A DNA stretch of 64,000 nucleotides from CAVYUC01 sp963816685 (GTDB taxonomy: Bacteria; Bacteroidota; Bacteroidia; Bacteroidales; Prolixibacteraceae): the NCBI GenBank assembly GCA_963816685.1, contig CAWFMB010000029.1:62001-126000 (forward strand), in the 5' to 3' direction. Shown piece after piece: positions 45,515-55,576 of the stretch. Every line of letters begins with the position of its first letter. Within the stretch, counting starts at the first letter, position 1. The notes below the pieces were generated by a model. That model was not told the DNA's origin. It was given only the letters and a program-made list of their open reading frames with translations, and made no database searches. Position numbers and translations under genes: made by a program.

Positions 45515-45522
45515 TATTTTTG
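45515..45522 (+). promoter_or_regulatory. Probable -7 box for the TPR gene
   Basis: TATTTTTG lies 20 bases ahead of the ATG at 45543 and argues for that start over the in-frame ATG at 45501, which is upstream of it. Confidence 0.5.
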
Positions 45523-45542
45523 TACCAACTTTAAATGTTACA

Positions 45543-47438
45543 ATGAAATTCATATTAATAACAATAGTATTATTTTTTAGTTTGAATGTATTATATGCAC
45601 AGAACAAGCAGGCTGAAATTCAAACCAACGCACAACTGGCACTTGCTTATTATAATGCAAAGGATTTTGAAAAAGCAGCCCCGCTTTTGCTTGATGTATA
45701 TAATATTTCAAGAAACAGCTATTATTTCCGCTTATATGTAACAAGTTTGCTTGAGTTGAAGCAATACAATGAAGCAATAAATCAGATTCAGAATGAAATA
45801 AATCAGCAACGTACGCCCAATCCCGAACTTCTCATTCATTGGGGATATGTTTTAAAAGTACAGGATAAAGCCGATGAGGCACAGGAAAAGTACAGGGAAG
45901 CGCTGGAAAACATCCCGGCCAACAAAGGAAGCTATTTAATTGCTGCCAATAATTTTTTACAGTGGAGGGAGTATGAATGGGCAGAGAAAACGTATTTGCA
46001 GGGTCGTGAAGTAATTCCGCAGGAACAGTTTAATTTTGAACTTGCCCGGGTGAGTTTATACCTGCGTAATTACGATCAGATGATGGAAGAGTACCTGAAT
46101 TTAATTCGCCAGGATGAAAAACAGTTACCAAGGGTTGAGAGCAGCCTTGCTTCTGCAATGAGCCTGGATGTAGACGATGAACTGCGCGACCGTTTTCGGG
46201 AACAGGTATTAAGAAGGATACAGGCTGAACCAAACATTACTGGTTATAACCGGCTTTTAATCTGGTTCTTTTTACAGGAAAAGAAATTTTCGGGAGCACT
46301 GCGGCAATCAGTTGCACTCGATAGAAGAACCGGGGAAGAAGACGCCCAAATCTTTCAGCTTGCACAAATGGCTTTGAACAACAGAATGTACAGTGAAGCG
46401 CAAAAAGCATACGAATATTTATTAGGGAAAGGTGAAAACAATCCGTTTTTTATGGCGGCTTATGCACAGAATATTCACGCCTCGTACATGGAATTTGTTA
46501 CTGAAAACAAAGTTGAAACAGATGAAAATACTTTGATTTCACAGTTTGAAAAAGGATTGGAATTTCTTGGATTCTCACCGGCAACGCTACGATTAATACA
46601 GGAATTTGCCCATCTGCAAGCTTTTTATCTGAATCAGCCTGAAAAAGCAATAGCGATTTTGGAAAAAGGCCTGGCTATTCCAAAATTACAGAACGAACAA
46701 ACCGGGATGTTAAAAACTGAATTGGCCGATGTCTATGTTTATACTAATGACCCATGGGAAGCAACTTTATTATATTCACAGGTGATAGAAGCCAATAAAG
46801 AAAATTCTCTGGGCGATGAGGTGAAACTTAAAAAAGCCAGACTTGGTTATTATCTTGGTAATTTCAGCTGGGCAAAAGCACAATTGGATGTACTTAAAGC
46901 GAGTACTTCAAAATTAACTGCCAACGATGCTATGGAACTTTCCATGCTGATTAGCAACAATATCAATCTCGATACTACTGCTGTACCGCTTCAAATGTTT
47001 TCGCGTGCCGATTTACTTTTTTTCAGGAACAAAGATTCGCTGGCGTTAGCAACCCTTGATTCAATACAGGAGATTTATCCGTACCATTCGCTGGTGGACG
47101 ATATTCTTTTCAGGAAATCGAAAATTGCAACCAACCGCGGGAATTATGAAAAAGCCGCCGAATACCTGGAACTAATAAAAAGCGATTTTACGTACGATCT
47201 GCTTGGTGACGATGCCCAGTTTGCACTCGCCGAATTGTACAATTATCATCTAAACGATAAAGAGAAGGCTAAAAACTATTATAAAGAGATGCTGACTGCT
47301 TTTCCGGGAAGTGTTTTTATTGAAGAATCGAGAGAAAAATACCGTGAGCTAAGGCAGGCTTTTCCTGATGCCGAAACAGAACAACCAAATTCAGAAGAAC
47401 AACTTTTTCAGGAAACCGGACCGGATGAATTCAAATAA
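45543..47438 (+). CDS. Secreted TPR-repeat protein
   Basis: 631 residues. The amino end MKFILITIVLFFSLNVLYA is a signal peptide, followed by TPR-like helical pairs through most of the length (for example LALAYYNAKDFEKAAPLLL at the start and AQFALAELYNYHLNDKEKA near the end). No enzyme motif is seen. It should be a periplasmic or outer-membrane-associated scaffold. Its 3' end overlaps the next gene by 14 bases. Confidence 0.82.
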   Translation: MKFILITIVLFFSLNVLYAQNKQAEIQTNAQLALAYYNAKDFEKAAPLLLDVYNISRNSYYFRLYVTSLLELKQYNEAINQIQNEINQQRTPNPELLIHWGYVLKVQDKADEAQEKYREALENIPANKGSYLIAANNFLQWREYEWAEKTYLQGREVIPQEQFNFELARVSLYLRNYDQMMEEYLNLIRQDEKQLPRVESSLASAMSLDVDDELRDRFREQVLRRIQAEPNITGYNRLLIWFFLQEKKFSGALRQSVALDRRTGEEDAQIFQLAQMALNNRMYSEAQKAYEYLLGKGENNPFFMAAYAQNIHASYMEFVTENKVETDENTLISQFEKGLEFLGFSPATLRLIQEFAHLQAFYLNQPEKAIAILEKGLAIPKLQNEQTGMLKTELADVYVYTNDPWEATLLYSQVIEANKENSLGDEVKLKKARLGYYLGNFSWAKAQLDVLKASTSKLTANDAMELSMLISNNINLDTTAVPLQMFSRADLLFFRNKDSLALATLDSIQEIYPYHSLVDDILFRKSKIATNRGNYEKAAEYLELIKSDFTYDLLGDDAQFALAELYNYHLNDKEKAKNYYKEMLTAFPGSVFIEESREKYRELRQAFPDAETEQPNSEEQLFQETGPDEFK

Positions 47439-48315
47439 AAGGGCTTTATTTTTTGCCGGACTGGCCGTTGTTTTCTGGTCAACCGTGGCAACAGCTTTTA
47501 AATTAGCCCTCCGCGAACTGGATTTTATTCAGCTTATTTTTTATGCTTCGGCAGTTAGCATATTTATTCTTTTTCTGTTTTTAGTATTTCAGGGTAAATT
47601 AAAGTTACTGGCACAACAGTCAGCGGCACAAATTTTCAGTTCTGCATTTGTAGGCGCTTTAAATCCATTTGTTTATTATTTGGTATTGTTTAAAGCGTAT
47701 TCACTTTTACCTGCACAACTGGCACAGCCGTTAAACATGGTTTGGCCAATTGCACTTGCCTTGCTTTCGGTGCCGCTGCTCCATCAAAAAATCGGATGGT
47801 TGAGCCTTGTGGCGCTTTTTATAAGTTTTGCAGGAGTGGCCCTCATTTCATCACAGGGAAGTCTCCATGGATACCAAAACACAAGTATGCCAGGTATGCT
47901 TCTGGCGCTGGTAAGTTCAGTTATCTGGTCGTTGTATTGGATTTTGAATGTGCGCGACAAACGGGATGAAATCGTAAAACTGTTTATGAATTTTCTTTTC
48001 GGTTTTATTTTTCTTGCCGTCACAGTTGCGCTTTTTTCCACTTTCAGGATTGATACCGGAACAGGATTTTATGCCGCCATTTATGTAGGTATTTTCGAAG
48101 CCGGAATAACCTATGTTTTTTGGTTAAAGGCGATGACACTCAGCACCAACAATGCAAAAATCGGGAATGTGGTTTTTCTTTCACCGTTTATTTCTCTCAT
48201 TTTTATTCATTTTGTACTGAAAGAAACTATTTTCATCACTACTTTTATCGGCCTTATATTTATTGTTGCAGGTATATTGGTTCAGCAATTCGAAAAAAGG
48301 AAGACCTTAATCTAA
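47425..48315 (+). CDS. DMT-superfamily permease (EamA)
   Basis: 296 residues with about ten hydrophobic helices in two EamA halves (FWSTVATAFKLALREL at the start of the first and VSSVIWSLYWILNVR at the start of the second). I start at MNSNKRALFF (47425), overlapping the TPR gene by 14 bases; an earlier ATG at 47368 would add a polar stretch and a much longer overlap. Transported substrate is unknown. ruvC begins at the very next base after its stop. Confidence 0.87.
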   Translation: MNSNKRALFFAGLAVVFWSTVATAFKLALRELDFIQLIFYASAVSIFILFLFLVFQGKLKLLAQQSAAQIFSSAFVGALNPFVYYLVLFKAYSLLPAQLAQPLNMVWPIALALLSVPLLHQKIGWLSLVALFISFAGVALISSQGSLHGYQNTSMPGMLLALVSSVIWSLYWILNVRDKRDEIVKLFMNFLFGFIFLAVTVALFSTFRIDTGTGFYAAIYVGIFEAGITYVFWLKAMTLSTNNAKIGNVVFLSPFISLIFIHFVLKETIFITTFIGLIFIVAGILVQQFEKRKTLI

Positions 48316-48864
48316 ATGGAAACACTGAAAATACTTGGAATTGATCCAGGAACTACTGTTACCGGTTACGGATTGGTGGAAATTCGCAACAAAAAACCTG
48401 TCATCCTCGATAAGGGAAAAATTGTGCCCCGGAAAGGATCGTCACATTACGACCGCCTGAAAGTTTTGCACCAGGAAGCCTTGAAAATTATTGAAAAACT
48501 CCGGCCCGACGTAATGGCGATTGAAGCACCGTTTTACGGGAAAGACATTCAGGCGATGCTAAAACTTGGGCGCGGACAAGGCGTAATTATGGCTGCTGCA
48601 TTGGTTAATAATATTCCGATTTTTGAATATGCCCCGCTTTTGGTGAAGCAGTCGATTACCGGAATGGGCCGTGCGTCGAAAGAACAGGTGGCTTATTTTT
48701 TGCAAAAGGTGTATCATTTGGATGAATTGCCCGAACAACTCGATGTTTCGGATGCTGTTGCAGTTGCCATTTGTCATTTCATACAAATGGATAGGCCCCA
48801 AAAATCGAAAGAATATAAAGGCTGGGGAGATTTTGTGAAGAAAAATCCCGGGCGGGTGAAATAG
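48316..48864 (+). CDS. ruvC: Holliday junction resolvase RuvC
   Basis: Cuts Holliday junctions during recombination repair. The acidic catalytic residues are visible: GIDPGTTVTGYG (Asp9-region), AIEAPFYGKD (Glu near 70) and the late pair in LDVSDAVAVAICH. Length 182 is normal. It directly follows the permease gene without a gap, and a hairpin repeat region follows. Confidence 0.95.
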   Translation: METLKILGIDPGTTVTGYGLVEIRNKKPVILDKGKIVPRKGSSHYDRLKVLHQEALKIIEKLRPDVMAIEAPFYGKDIQAMLKLGRGQGVIMAAALVNNIPIFEYAPLLVKQSITGMGRASKEQVAYFLQKVYHLDELPEQLDVSDAVAVAICHFIQMDRPQKSKEYKGWGDFVKKNPGRVK

Positions 48865-48982
48865 GAAGAGTTCAGTTTACAGTCGCAGTATGCAGTAGAT
48901 ACGCACTGCTGTGCGTCTGTTGGAAGAAGTGATCAGTTTACAGTCGCGGTTATAGTAGAGACGCACTACTGTGCGTTTTTTA
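48864..48982. repeat. Tandem pair of about 60-bp hairpin repeats
   Basis: Two imperfect copies begin near 48864 and 48922. Each has CAGTTTACAGTCGC and, further on, a hairpin: ACGCACTGCTGTGCGT (48901-48916) and ACGCACTACTGTGCGT (48961-48976). The second hairpin runs straight into T6, so it can act as the ruvC terminator. The unit looks like a dispersed repeat family typical of Bacteroidota intergenic regions. Confidence 0.7.
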
Positions 48983-49026
48983 TTTCGAAGTCGAATTTTT
49001 GATTAAGGCAGTTCCCGTTTGTTTTT

Positions 49027-49034
49027 TATATTTG
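49027..49034 (+). promoter_or_regulatory. Probable -7 box for the small membrane protein gene
   Basis: TATATTTG fits TAnnTTTG, 31 bases ahead of the ATG at 49066. A TTTG lies at 48998-49001, slightly farther than the usual spacing. Confidence 0.45.
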
Positions 49035-49065
49035 CGAAACTATAAACCTAATTTTATCAATAAAG

Positions 49066-49335
49066 ATGAAAACCAATAAATTGGTAAAGTGGATTGAACT
49101 TATCATTTTTTCTGTGCTTCTCGCCTATTTTATTCCCGTTATATTCGAATGGATAAAAACCCGTTCATTTGAATTAACCACTGCCGGAATCAGAGACGCC
49201 TTATTTTTCGGGATATTAATTCCTGTACTGATGTTGTTATCCAAAAGTATCAAAAACGATTATTTCTTTGTGCTGATTGCTTTGTTAATCATTTTTGCCG
49301 TTTTGGTTTTTACCCGGTTTGCTTTTCATTTTTAA
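49066..49335 (+). CDS. Small membrane protein, three helices, unknown
   Basis: 89 residues with three hydrophobic stretches (about 10-25, 42-60 and 65-85). No family is recognised. The last 24 codons are repeated, at 93 percent identity, at 51977-52047, where no gene context remains. It has its own -7 box and stands alone. Confidence 0.6.
   Translation: MKTNKLVKWIELIIFSVLLAYFIPVIFEWIKTRSFELTTAGIRDALFFGILIPVLMLLSKSIKNDYFFVLIALLIIFAVLVFTRFAFHF
49264..49334 (+). repeat. 71-bp direct repeat, copy 1 (inside gene)
   Basis: The 3' end of the small membrane protein gene. It matches 51977-52047 with 5 mismatches in 71 bases, same orientation. See copy 2. Confidence 0.85.
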
Positions 49336-49456
49336 AAAAGATTTTCAGACTTTTATTGGGATCAGCGAATTACCGTATGCTGAGATGTAAAGCTTTTTCC
49401 GTAAACGCCATTGACCAACCAGTAACATTATTAAAATTTTACTCCTGTTTTAAAAC

Positions 49457-50459
49457 ATAAAACTCAGGGGTTGCCTTTTCCTTGTTTTTAGAATATTAAT
49501 TTCTCAGCTTCTTGATTTCCTGTGATAAAGAGGAAGAACCAAAACCAGGTTTTAGCAATGAACCTACATCACCCTATAATGATCAAGTGTGTCACCCTTC
49601 AGGTGAAATAATAGGTTTTAACCATATACTGATTAAAGAAATCCATTATAATTACAAATATGATAATCCTAGTATGGCAACTTATATTTACGAAACCGAT
49701 TCTGCCGGCTTTTGGTTGATAAATTCTGATGGGACAAATCAACGGCGGGTATTACTCTACACATTGGGAACACCTTCCGGGAGCCCCAGTGGCAATTGGA
49801 TTGCATTTTCACAGGGAGGACAAATTTTTAAAAATGCCTTTTGATGGAAGTAATTTATACCACAAATAATAAGCAGTTAATATTTGACAGAAATAATTCT
49901 TTACCCGTTTGGAGCCCTGATGGTAAACATATAGCCTATTCATAATGGATATGTAGTGATATAAAAATTTGTGGTATCTGGATCATGAATCTTAATACAG
50001 GCACAGAAAAACTAGGGAAAAACTTATTGCAACTTATGGAAATTTTCCTAGTTGGCATCAAAATGGTGATTCATTGATTTTTTTGACAAACTTTCTTGAT
50101 CAAACTGATGATGACATTGGAGATTCTATATGGATCTATAGTTGTTCATTAAAAACTAGAATTTTGTTAACTACAATAAATTTGCCTCATTATAATAATT
50201 CATTAATGAAGTCACCAGATGGAAATAAAATTGCTTTTATTTCTGAATGCAAATCTGAGGGAGGTTTGTTCTTATATACTATTGATGCTGATGAAACAAA
50301 TTTTAAACAACTTTCAGCTACATGGATTACTAATTTTTCATGGTCACCATATAATAAAATTGTGTACTTAGATTTATAAACACATAGATGCGACAAAAGG
50401 AACATTATGGATTATGGACGCTGATGGAACAAATCAAAGACAACTAACACATAATAATT
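49457..50459 (+). pseudogene. Decayed PD40/TolB-like lipoprotein gene, 5' part
   Basis: Fragments read as a lipoprotein (lipobox-like LSFLISCDKEEE) with WD40-like PD40 repeats: WLINSDGTNQRRVLL, WSPDGKHIAYS, MKSPDGNKIAF and, at the end, LWIMDADGTNQRQLT. The frame is broken near the signal peptide, near 49838 (A5 where A4 would restore it), around 49944 (TAA after HIAYS), near 50060 and near 50380. The start codon appears as ATA at 49457. The IS element at 50460-51934 interrupts the last few codons; rejoining the flanks gives LTHNNFKIIQ and a stop at 51959-51961. Multiple independent lesions make this a true pseudogene. Confidence 0.7.
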
Positions 50460-51934
50460 CAATGTCATTTAGTTAAGAGCTATCTATAGTCGTTTGTAAT
50501 TCATATGGTAAGGCCTCTTTGGTGTTTTCTTTCGAGAAAAATTTCTTCCCGGCCTTATTACTTCTCTTGTTTTTTCAACTATCTTATCAAATGCCTCCAG
50601 TGCTAAAACAAACTGCTTTTTTATTATCATCCCAATCATTATATCCTGGGTCATTGATATGGCATTTGTCCGATTGATTTTCTGTCCGTGTTTACGCTGT
50701 AAATCTGCTTTGTATTCTTCTGTAACTTTTTCTTCTATCGGATGGGCATAAGCTGCACATAGTGTCATTAAAAATACTTTTGCATGAAAATCCTGCTTTA
50801 CTGCTTTAGCTGTTTTTCCAGAGAAATTTTCAATTTCAACTCTGCTTTTCAGCAGCTTATATGCTTCTTCCTCATTCCACCGGTAATGGTATAATTGTTC
50901 AAATTCTTTATACTCATACTTTTTATCAATTAATGAAGTGCATAATATTTCTTTATCCCCATTAGGAAGTTCTACCTTTATCAACCTGCAGGTAATGACA
51001 GTATCAAGCATGTGCGGAAAAGCCGCCAGTTTATTGTGATCCTTTTTTGGTAAGGTAAAGGTTACTATGCGTTCCTTCTCCTGGCTTTCTGTAAAATTTT
51101 TAACCTTAAGCCACCAATCTTCTTTTAAACGTACACAAAATTCTATGCCTTTAGCCTTTAATAAAAATAACAACCAAAAACAAGGATAACCCCTATCGAG
51201 CAGTAACAGATTCCCTGCTTCTACACTATCCAAATGTTCCATCAGCAAATCTCTTTCGCTGGAAGTATATGGTGCAAGCTTGCTGTCAATCGTTATTTGA
51301 TTTAATACATCATAGAGCATTGATCCAAGTGCCAATGAACGCGGACTGTCTGCATTTGGTCCAAAATGGTGTTGTCCAAATTCTTCTATAACGCTCGGAT
51401 GGTTAGGTAAAACCAATCTTGTTCCATCTACGGCAAGTGTGCGCATCCCATACCAAACGTAATATTCTGCCTGATTATAAAAACTTTTGACAGCCACTTG
51501 ATTCAACCGCTCAAATGCCCACGGGTTCAACTTGGCCCTTGCCTGGGTAAAGGCACCTTTAGTTACTTCCCGGATATTAAAGTCGCTGTTGGAAACTGAC
51601 TTGAAGAAACGGTCAAGTTCTCTCTGTATGGAACTCTTAAAGATGATGATCAGTATTATTAAATTTTTGAGTGTCAGTTTTCTATCTCGTGAAAATACCT
51701 CTTTTCGGCCGTCTTTTGAACGGCCCCTAAACTCTTCTTTTTCAATTTCATAAGCTATGTCTTTAGATAAATTTTCACGATAATCCGCTCTTTGGTTAAT
51801 ACTTGGGTTACCCCCTATATACCTTAGCAAGATAACTAACAGTTCGTAAATCACAAACATTTCAAAGAACAATTTTTACCAAAATATCAATAAAATCAAG
51901 CCTTTTAGCTATTTTTACTAACTAAACGACATTG
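50460..51934 (-). mobile_element. IS4-family insertion sequence, complete
   Basis: A 1475-bp element. The ends are inverted repeats: CAATGTCATTTAGTTA at 50460-50475 and, on the other strand, CAATGTCGTTTAGTTA at 51919-51934 (15 of 16 identical). It is flanked by a perfect 10-bp target duplication CATAATAATT at 50450-50459 and 51935-51944, the size expected for IS4-type elements. The single transposase gene lies inside in the minus direction. Intact ends and duplication suggest recent insertion. Confidence 0.9.
50484..51872 (-). CDS. IS4-family DDE transposase
   Basis: 462 residues, full length and uninterrupted. The catalytic residues are Asp149 (TLAVDGTRL), Asp226 (LLLLDRGYP) and Glu335 in the IS4 signature Y-x2-R-x3-E-x6-K (Tyr328, Arg331, Glu335, Lys342, in YHYRWNEEEAYKLLK). 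The gene fills almost all of the element between its inverted repeats. It should be active. Confidence 0.93.
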   Translation of the reverse strand: MFFEMFVIYELLVILLRYIGGNPSINQRADYRENLSKDIAYEIEKEEFRGRSKDGRKEVFSRDRKLTLKNLIILIIIFKSSIQRELDRFFKSVSNSDFNIREVTKGAFTQARAKLNPWAFERLNQVAVKSFYNQAEYYVWYGMRTLAVDGTRLVLPNHPSVIEEFGQHHFGPNADSPRSLALGSMLYDVLNQITIDSKLAPYTSSERDLLMEHLDSVEAGNLLLLDRGYPCFWLLFLLKAKGIEFCVRLKEDWWLKVKNFTESQEKERIVTFTLPKKDHNKLAAFPHMLDTVITCRLIKVELPNGDKEILCTSLIDKKYEYKEFEQLYHYRWNEEEAYKLLKSRVEIENFSGKTAKAVKQDFHAKVFLMTLCAAYAHPIEEKVTEEYKADLQRKHGQKINRTNAISMTQDIMIGMIIKKQFVLALEAFDKIVEKTREVIRPGRNFSRKKTPKRPYHMNYKRL

Positions 51935-51961
51935 CATAATAATTTCAAAATTATCCAATAA

Positions 51962-52327
51962 ATTACAAACCTTTAATTCTTTGTACTGATTGCTTTGCTA
52001 ATCATTTTTGCTGTTTTCGATTTTACCCGGTTTGCTTTTCATTTTTAGAGGCAACAATTTGTAATGGTAAAAAAGTTCTGTACAAGTAGTGTATTTGATA
52101 ATAATGGTTATCGCAATTGTATGGTAATTCCATTTTATTTTATTAAGAATTACATGATAATTTTTCCAATTCCAAAAGTAAATTTTCTATTTTTTATTGA
52201 ATTCATGTCTGTTGAAACTGCAGAATATCATTTAATTTAGTAAAATTGTTTAGAAAAACAATTTTTTAAGATGTTGAACTAACTTTAGCCTTAATGCATA
52301 AGGTTGTTAATAACTAAACTTACTTTT
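51962..52327. other. Gap with repeat copy 2, otherwise empty
   Basis: 366 bases between the end of the PD40 gene and the second MBOAT gene. It contains the second 71-bp repeat copy and then about 280 AT-rich bases in which I see no gene. Confidence 0.5.
51977..52047 (+). repeat. 71-bp direct repeat, copy 2 (orphan)
   Basis: Matches the 3' end of the gene at 49066-49335 in 66 of 71 positions. It starts 15 bases past the reconstructed end of the PD40 gene. With no start or upstream part of the gene here, it is an orphan tail, either the scar of a segmental duplication or the remnant of a second paralogue. Confidence 0.85.
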
Positions 52328-53751
52328 ATGCTATTTAATTCTTTTGTGTTTTTTATTTTTTTAGGAATTGTTCTGCCTGTATTTTATAAAATTAACAGCA
52401 AAAACGGTAAAAATTTATTCTTAGTAATTGTAAGTTACATATTTTACGGATATTGGGATTGGCGTTTTTGTTCGTTATTGGCAATATCTACAATTATAGA
52501 TTATTTTGTTGGAAAGGCGATATACAATAGCTCGCAAAAAAATAACAGAAAATTTTATCTTATTATTAGCGTTGCTTCCAATTTAGGTATACTAAGTTTT
52601 TTTAAATACTTCAACTTTTTTGTTGACTCCTTCCAAACAATGAGTAATTATTTTCATATAAATATGGATTATTTACATTTAAATATTTTACTACCTGTTG
52701 GAATTTCATTTTATACTTTTCAAACTTTATCATACTCAATAGATATATATCGCGGAAAGTTAAAGCCAACAAATAATTTTATTGAATTTGCTTTATTTGT
52801 TTCATTTTTTCCTCAATTGGTTTCAGATCCTTTTGAAAGGCCCAATCTCTGCTTCCACAATTAAGCAGAAGGTTGAATCCGAATAAACTGCAGATAAAGC
52901 AAGGGATAGTGCTTATAATCATAGGCTTGTTTCGTAAAGTTATGATTGGCGATACTGCAGGTAAATTTGTAGATCATGTATTTGGCAATATTGGACAGTA
53001 CAAAGCTGTTGAATTGATTTGTGCATTAATTTTATTTTCCATTCAAATCTATGCTGATTTTTCCGGTTACACCAATATCGCAAGAGGAACAGCAAAATTA
53101 CTTGGTGTTGAATTAATGAAAAATTTTGAGCAACCATATCTATCCAGAAATATAACTGAATTCTGGAGGAGGTGGCATATTTCATTATCTTCCTGGTTAA
53201 AAGATTATTTGTACATTTCATTAGGAGGAAATAGAAAAGGAAAAGTGCGAACCTATATAAATCTAATGATTACGATGTTGCTTGGTGGTTTATGGCATGG
53301 AGCAAGCTGGAATTTCGTTATATGGGGTGGATTGCATGGTATATATCTTTCAGTTCATAAACTATTTCTGGGCAATAAGAAAATCAACGGCGGCAATAAT
53401 TTGCAATTAAATCCAAGTGATTTATTTAAGGTTTTTATAACCTATGTACTGGTATTATTAACATGGTTATTTTTTCGCTCAACATCATGGTCATCTACAA
53501 AATTATTTTTGAGTAAGATTATTCATTGGGAATCAAGTGAATTTGCTCATCGTTTTATTACAATAACTTTGGCTTATGCTATTGTTACTGTCATTTTTGA
53601 TGTTTTTGAATATACTACTGGTAAACATACTTATATATTAGACATTCAAGGTGCCGGAGTAAAGGTTGGAATTTTATTCACAATGTTTGTGGTAACTCTT
53701 ATATATATGTTTCAGGCAGATCCATTACCTTTTATTTATTTTCAATTTTAA
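52328..53751 (+). pseudogene. Second MBOAT O-acyltransferase, frameshifted
   Basis: Paralogue of the protein at 12008-13456: it opens MLFNSFVFFIFLGIVLPVFY, has the conserved YIFYGYWDWRF, EFWRRWHISLSSWLKDYLYI and the catalytic-His segment GGLWHGASWNFVIWGG. The frame breaks near 52840. Before it the protein reads FPQLVSDPFERP; one extra base in the GGCCC run would restore SLLPQLSRRLNPNK, matching the family. I start at the ATG at 52328. Apart from this one indel the gene is intact, so it is either newly broken or a sequencing error. Confidence 0.8.
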
Positions 53752-53762
53752 AATATTTTAAG

Positions 53763-54823
53763 ATGGTAAAACAAATCAGTTTATTCTTTATCACAACATT
53801 ATGTTTTTTTTTGATAAACGAGGCATTTATTAAAATTTCTAATATCGGGAGTGTATCTTCTACTGAATTTTATGATGACATTGGGCGTGGATACAGAAAA
53901 AATCTAAACTATCTGTATTTCAATGAGGGGTTTGGAATGGGGAAATTTAATGAATACAGATATATTGGAACACCACGTTCACCGGAAAAAGATACAAATA
54001 CTGTTCGTGTTGTACTGTTAGGGGATTCCTACACTGAATCTTTACAAATTTTTGAAAGAAATTATTTTGGTGTTGTTGCTGAAAATTTATTGAATAATAA
54101 TATACTTAACAGGAAATATGAATTTTTAAACTTTGGAAGAAGTGGATTTGATATTGCAGATATGTATGCTTATCATAAAGTTTTTGCAGAGAATTTTAAT
54201 CCGGATTATATTTTTTATATGATATCTTCAAAGGATTTGGTTCCGGTACATTCTGACCCATTAGTTCCCAGACCTGTATACAGAATGATAGTTTAAGCAT
54301 TTCTTTCGATTTTGAATCTTCGATTTTGAGATTATATAAAATTATGAAACCTTTTCTTCAGCATTCTTGTATTCTGAATATGACAAATAATTGTCGAAAA
54401 AAAATGAAGAATACATCAATTTATGCCATCTTGTTCGAGAAATTTTATTTTCGGTTTAATCCAACGGATGAGGATTATGTGGATGATGTTAATGTTCATA
54501 ATAAATTAAATCCTATTACTGAAAATATTATTAAAACTCTAAACCCTCAAAATGTCGTTTTTATTAACAGGGATATGCAGGAACTTCCTTCAACATTTAT
54601 TGACTTATGTAAAAATAATAATTTTCAAGTTTGGGATTTAAGCCTGATTTTGAATTCAATGAAAGAGAATGGAGATGATCCTGTTTTTTGGGAGATCACA
54701 AATAAAAAAGGGCATTGGAATACTGCCGCGCATTACAAAGTTGGTCAATTCCTGACAGAACATACCAATAAATTAGTTAATTATTACAATTATACCTATA
54801 CCCTTTCACCAGACAATAAATGA
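53763..54823 (+). pseudogene. SGNH-fold MBOAT partner, frameshifted
   Basis: Follows the second MBOAT gene by 11 bases. An amino-terminal hydrophobic stretch precedes block I VVLLGDSYTESLQIF (candidate Ser in GDS) and a late KKGHWNTAAHYKVGQF segment with the family histidine. The frame breaks near 54285. Adding one A in the AGAATGAT stretch continues the protein as NDSLSISFDFE, running into the second half without other damage. It repeats the arrangement seen at 13469, though the two SGNH proteins are not close in sequence. Confidence 0.75.
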
Positions 54824-54888
54824 TGTTTTATATTAGGAAGAATTCCCTAAAAAAACAATTCATCCATTTCTTAAACAGATTTTTATAC

Positions 54889-54896
54889 TATCTTTG
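54889..54896 (+). promoter_or_regulatory. Probable -7 box for rpsP
   Basis: TATCTTTG is an exact match to TAnnTTTG and lies 31 bases ahead of the rpsP ATG. The -33 element is weak. Confidence 0.6.
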
Positions 54897-54927
54897 CGGC
54901 TCATTTTTTAAAAAATAAAATAGAATT

Positions 54928-55554
54928 ATGCCAGTAAAAATGAGATTAGCGCGGCATGGCCGCAAACGTTATGCTTTCTACCACATTGTGGTAGCAGATA
55001 GCAGGGCGCCACGAGATGGCAGGTACATTGAAAGGATTGGCACGTATAATCCGAACACAAATCCTGCTACAATAGATCTCGATTTTGACAAAGCTTACAA
55101 CTGGCTTACAAATGGCGCACAACCTACCGACACCGTGAAGGCAATTTTGTCTTACAAAGGTGTACTCTACAAAAAACACCTGATGGGTGGAGTAAAAAAA
55201 GGAGCTTTCGATGAAGCAGAAGCTGAAAAGAGGCTGGAACAGTGGATGACCGAAAAAGAGGAAAAAATCCAGGGCAAAATTGAAAAATTAGCCGGAGAAG
55301 CCGATTCTGAAGCAAGAAAACAGATGGAAGCAGAAGCAAAAGTTAATGCAGAAAAGGCTGCTGCTATTGCGGCTAAAAATGCTGAATTAGCTGCGGAAGT
55401 AAATCAACCTGCGGAAGAAACTGCTGAAGAAGCAACGGAGACAGAAACTGCTGAAGAAGCACCTGAATCAGAAGCTGCAGCTGAAGAGAATGTTGAGGGA
55501 AAAGCTGAAGAAAAAGAAGAAGAATCTTCTAAAAATGAAGGCGCTGAATCTTAA
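54928..55554 (+). CDS. rpsP: 30S ribosomal protein S16 with acidic C-terminal extension
   Basis: The first 80 residues are S16 (MPVKMRLARHGRKRYAFYHI, ADSRAPRDGRYIERIGTYNP and the TVKAILSYKGVLYKKHL segment). The remaining 125 or so form a coiled, Ala/Glu/Lys-rich tail; such tails are common in Bacteroidota S16 and their job is unknown. The total of 208 residues compares with about 82 in E. coli. A strong terminator separates it from rimM. Confidence 0.96.
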   Translation: MPVKMRLARHGRKRYAFYHIVVADSRAPRDGRYIERIGTYNPNTNPATIDLDFDKAYNWLTNGAQPTDTVKAILSYKGVLYKKHLMGGVKKGAFDEAEAEKRLEQWMTEKEEKIQGKIEKLAGEADSEARKQMEAEAKVNAEKAAAIAAKNAELAAEVNQPAEETAEEATETETAEEAPESEAAAEENVEGKAEEKEEESSKNEGAES

Positions 55555-55576
55555 TTAAAAAAGCTAAAGTAACATG

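Noticed and set aside
45501..45542. Upstream ATG extension of the TPR protein
   Set aside because: A -7 box at 45515-45522 lies downstream of that ATG, and the later ATG gives a proper signal peptide.
45398..45607. Amino-terminal extension of lipA
   Set aside because: The extra 70 residues do not match lipoyl synthases and cross the divergent promoter region.
55180..55554. The acidic tail of S16 as a fused second domain
   Set aside because: Ala/Glu/Lys-rich C-terminal tails on S16 are common in Bacteroidota, and no distinct fold is visible.
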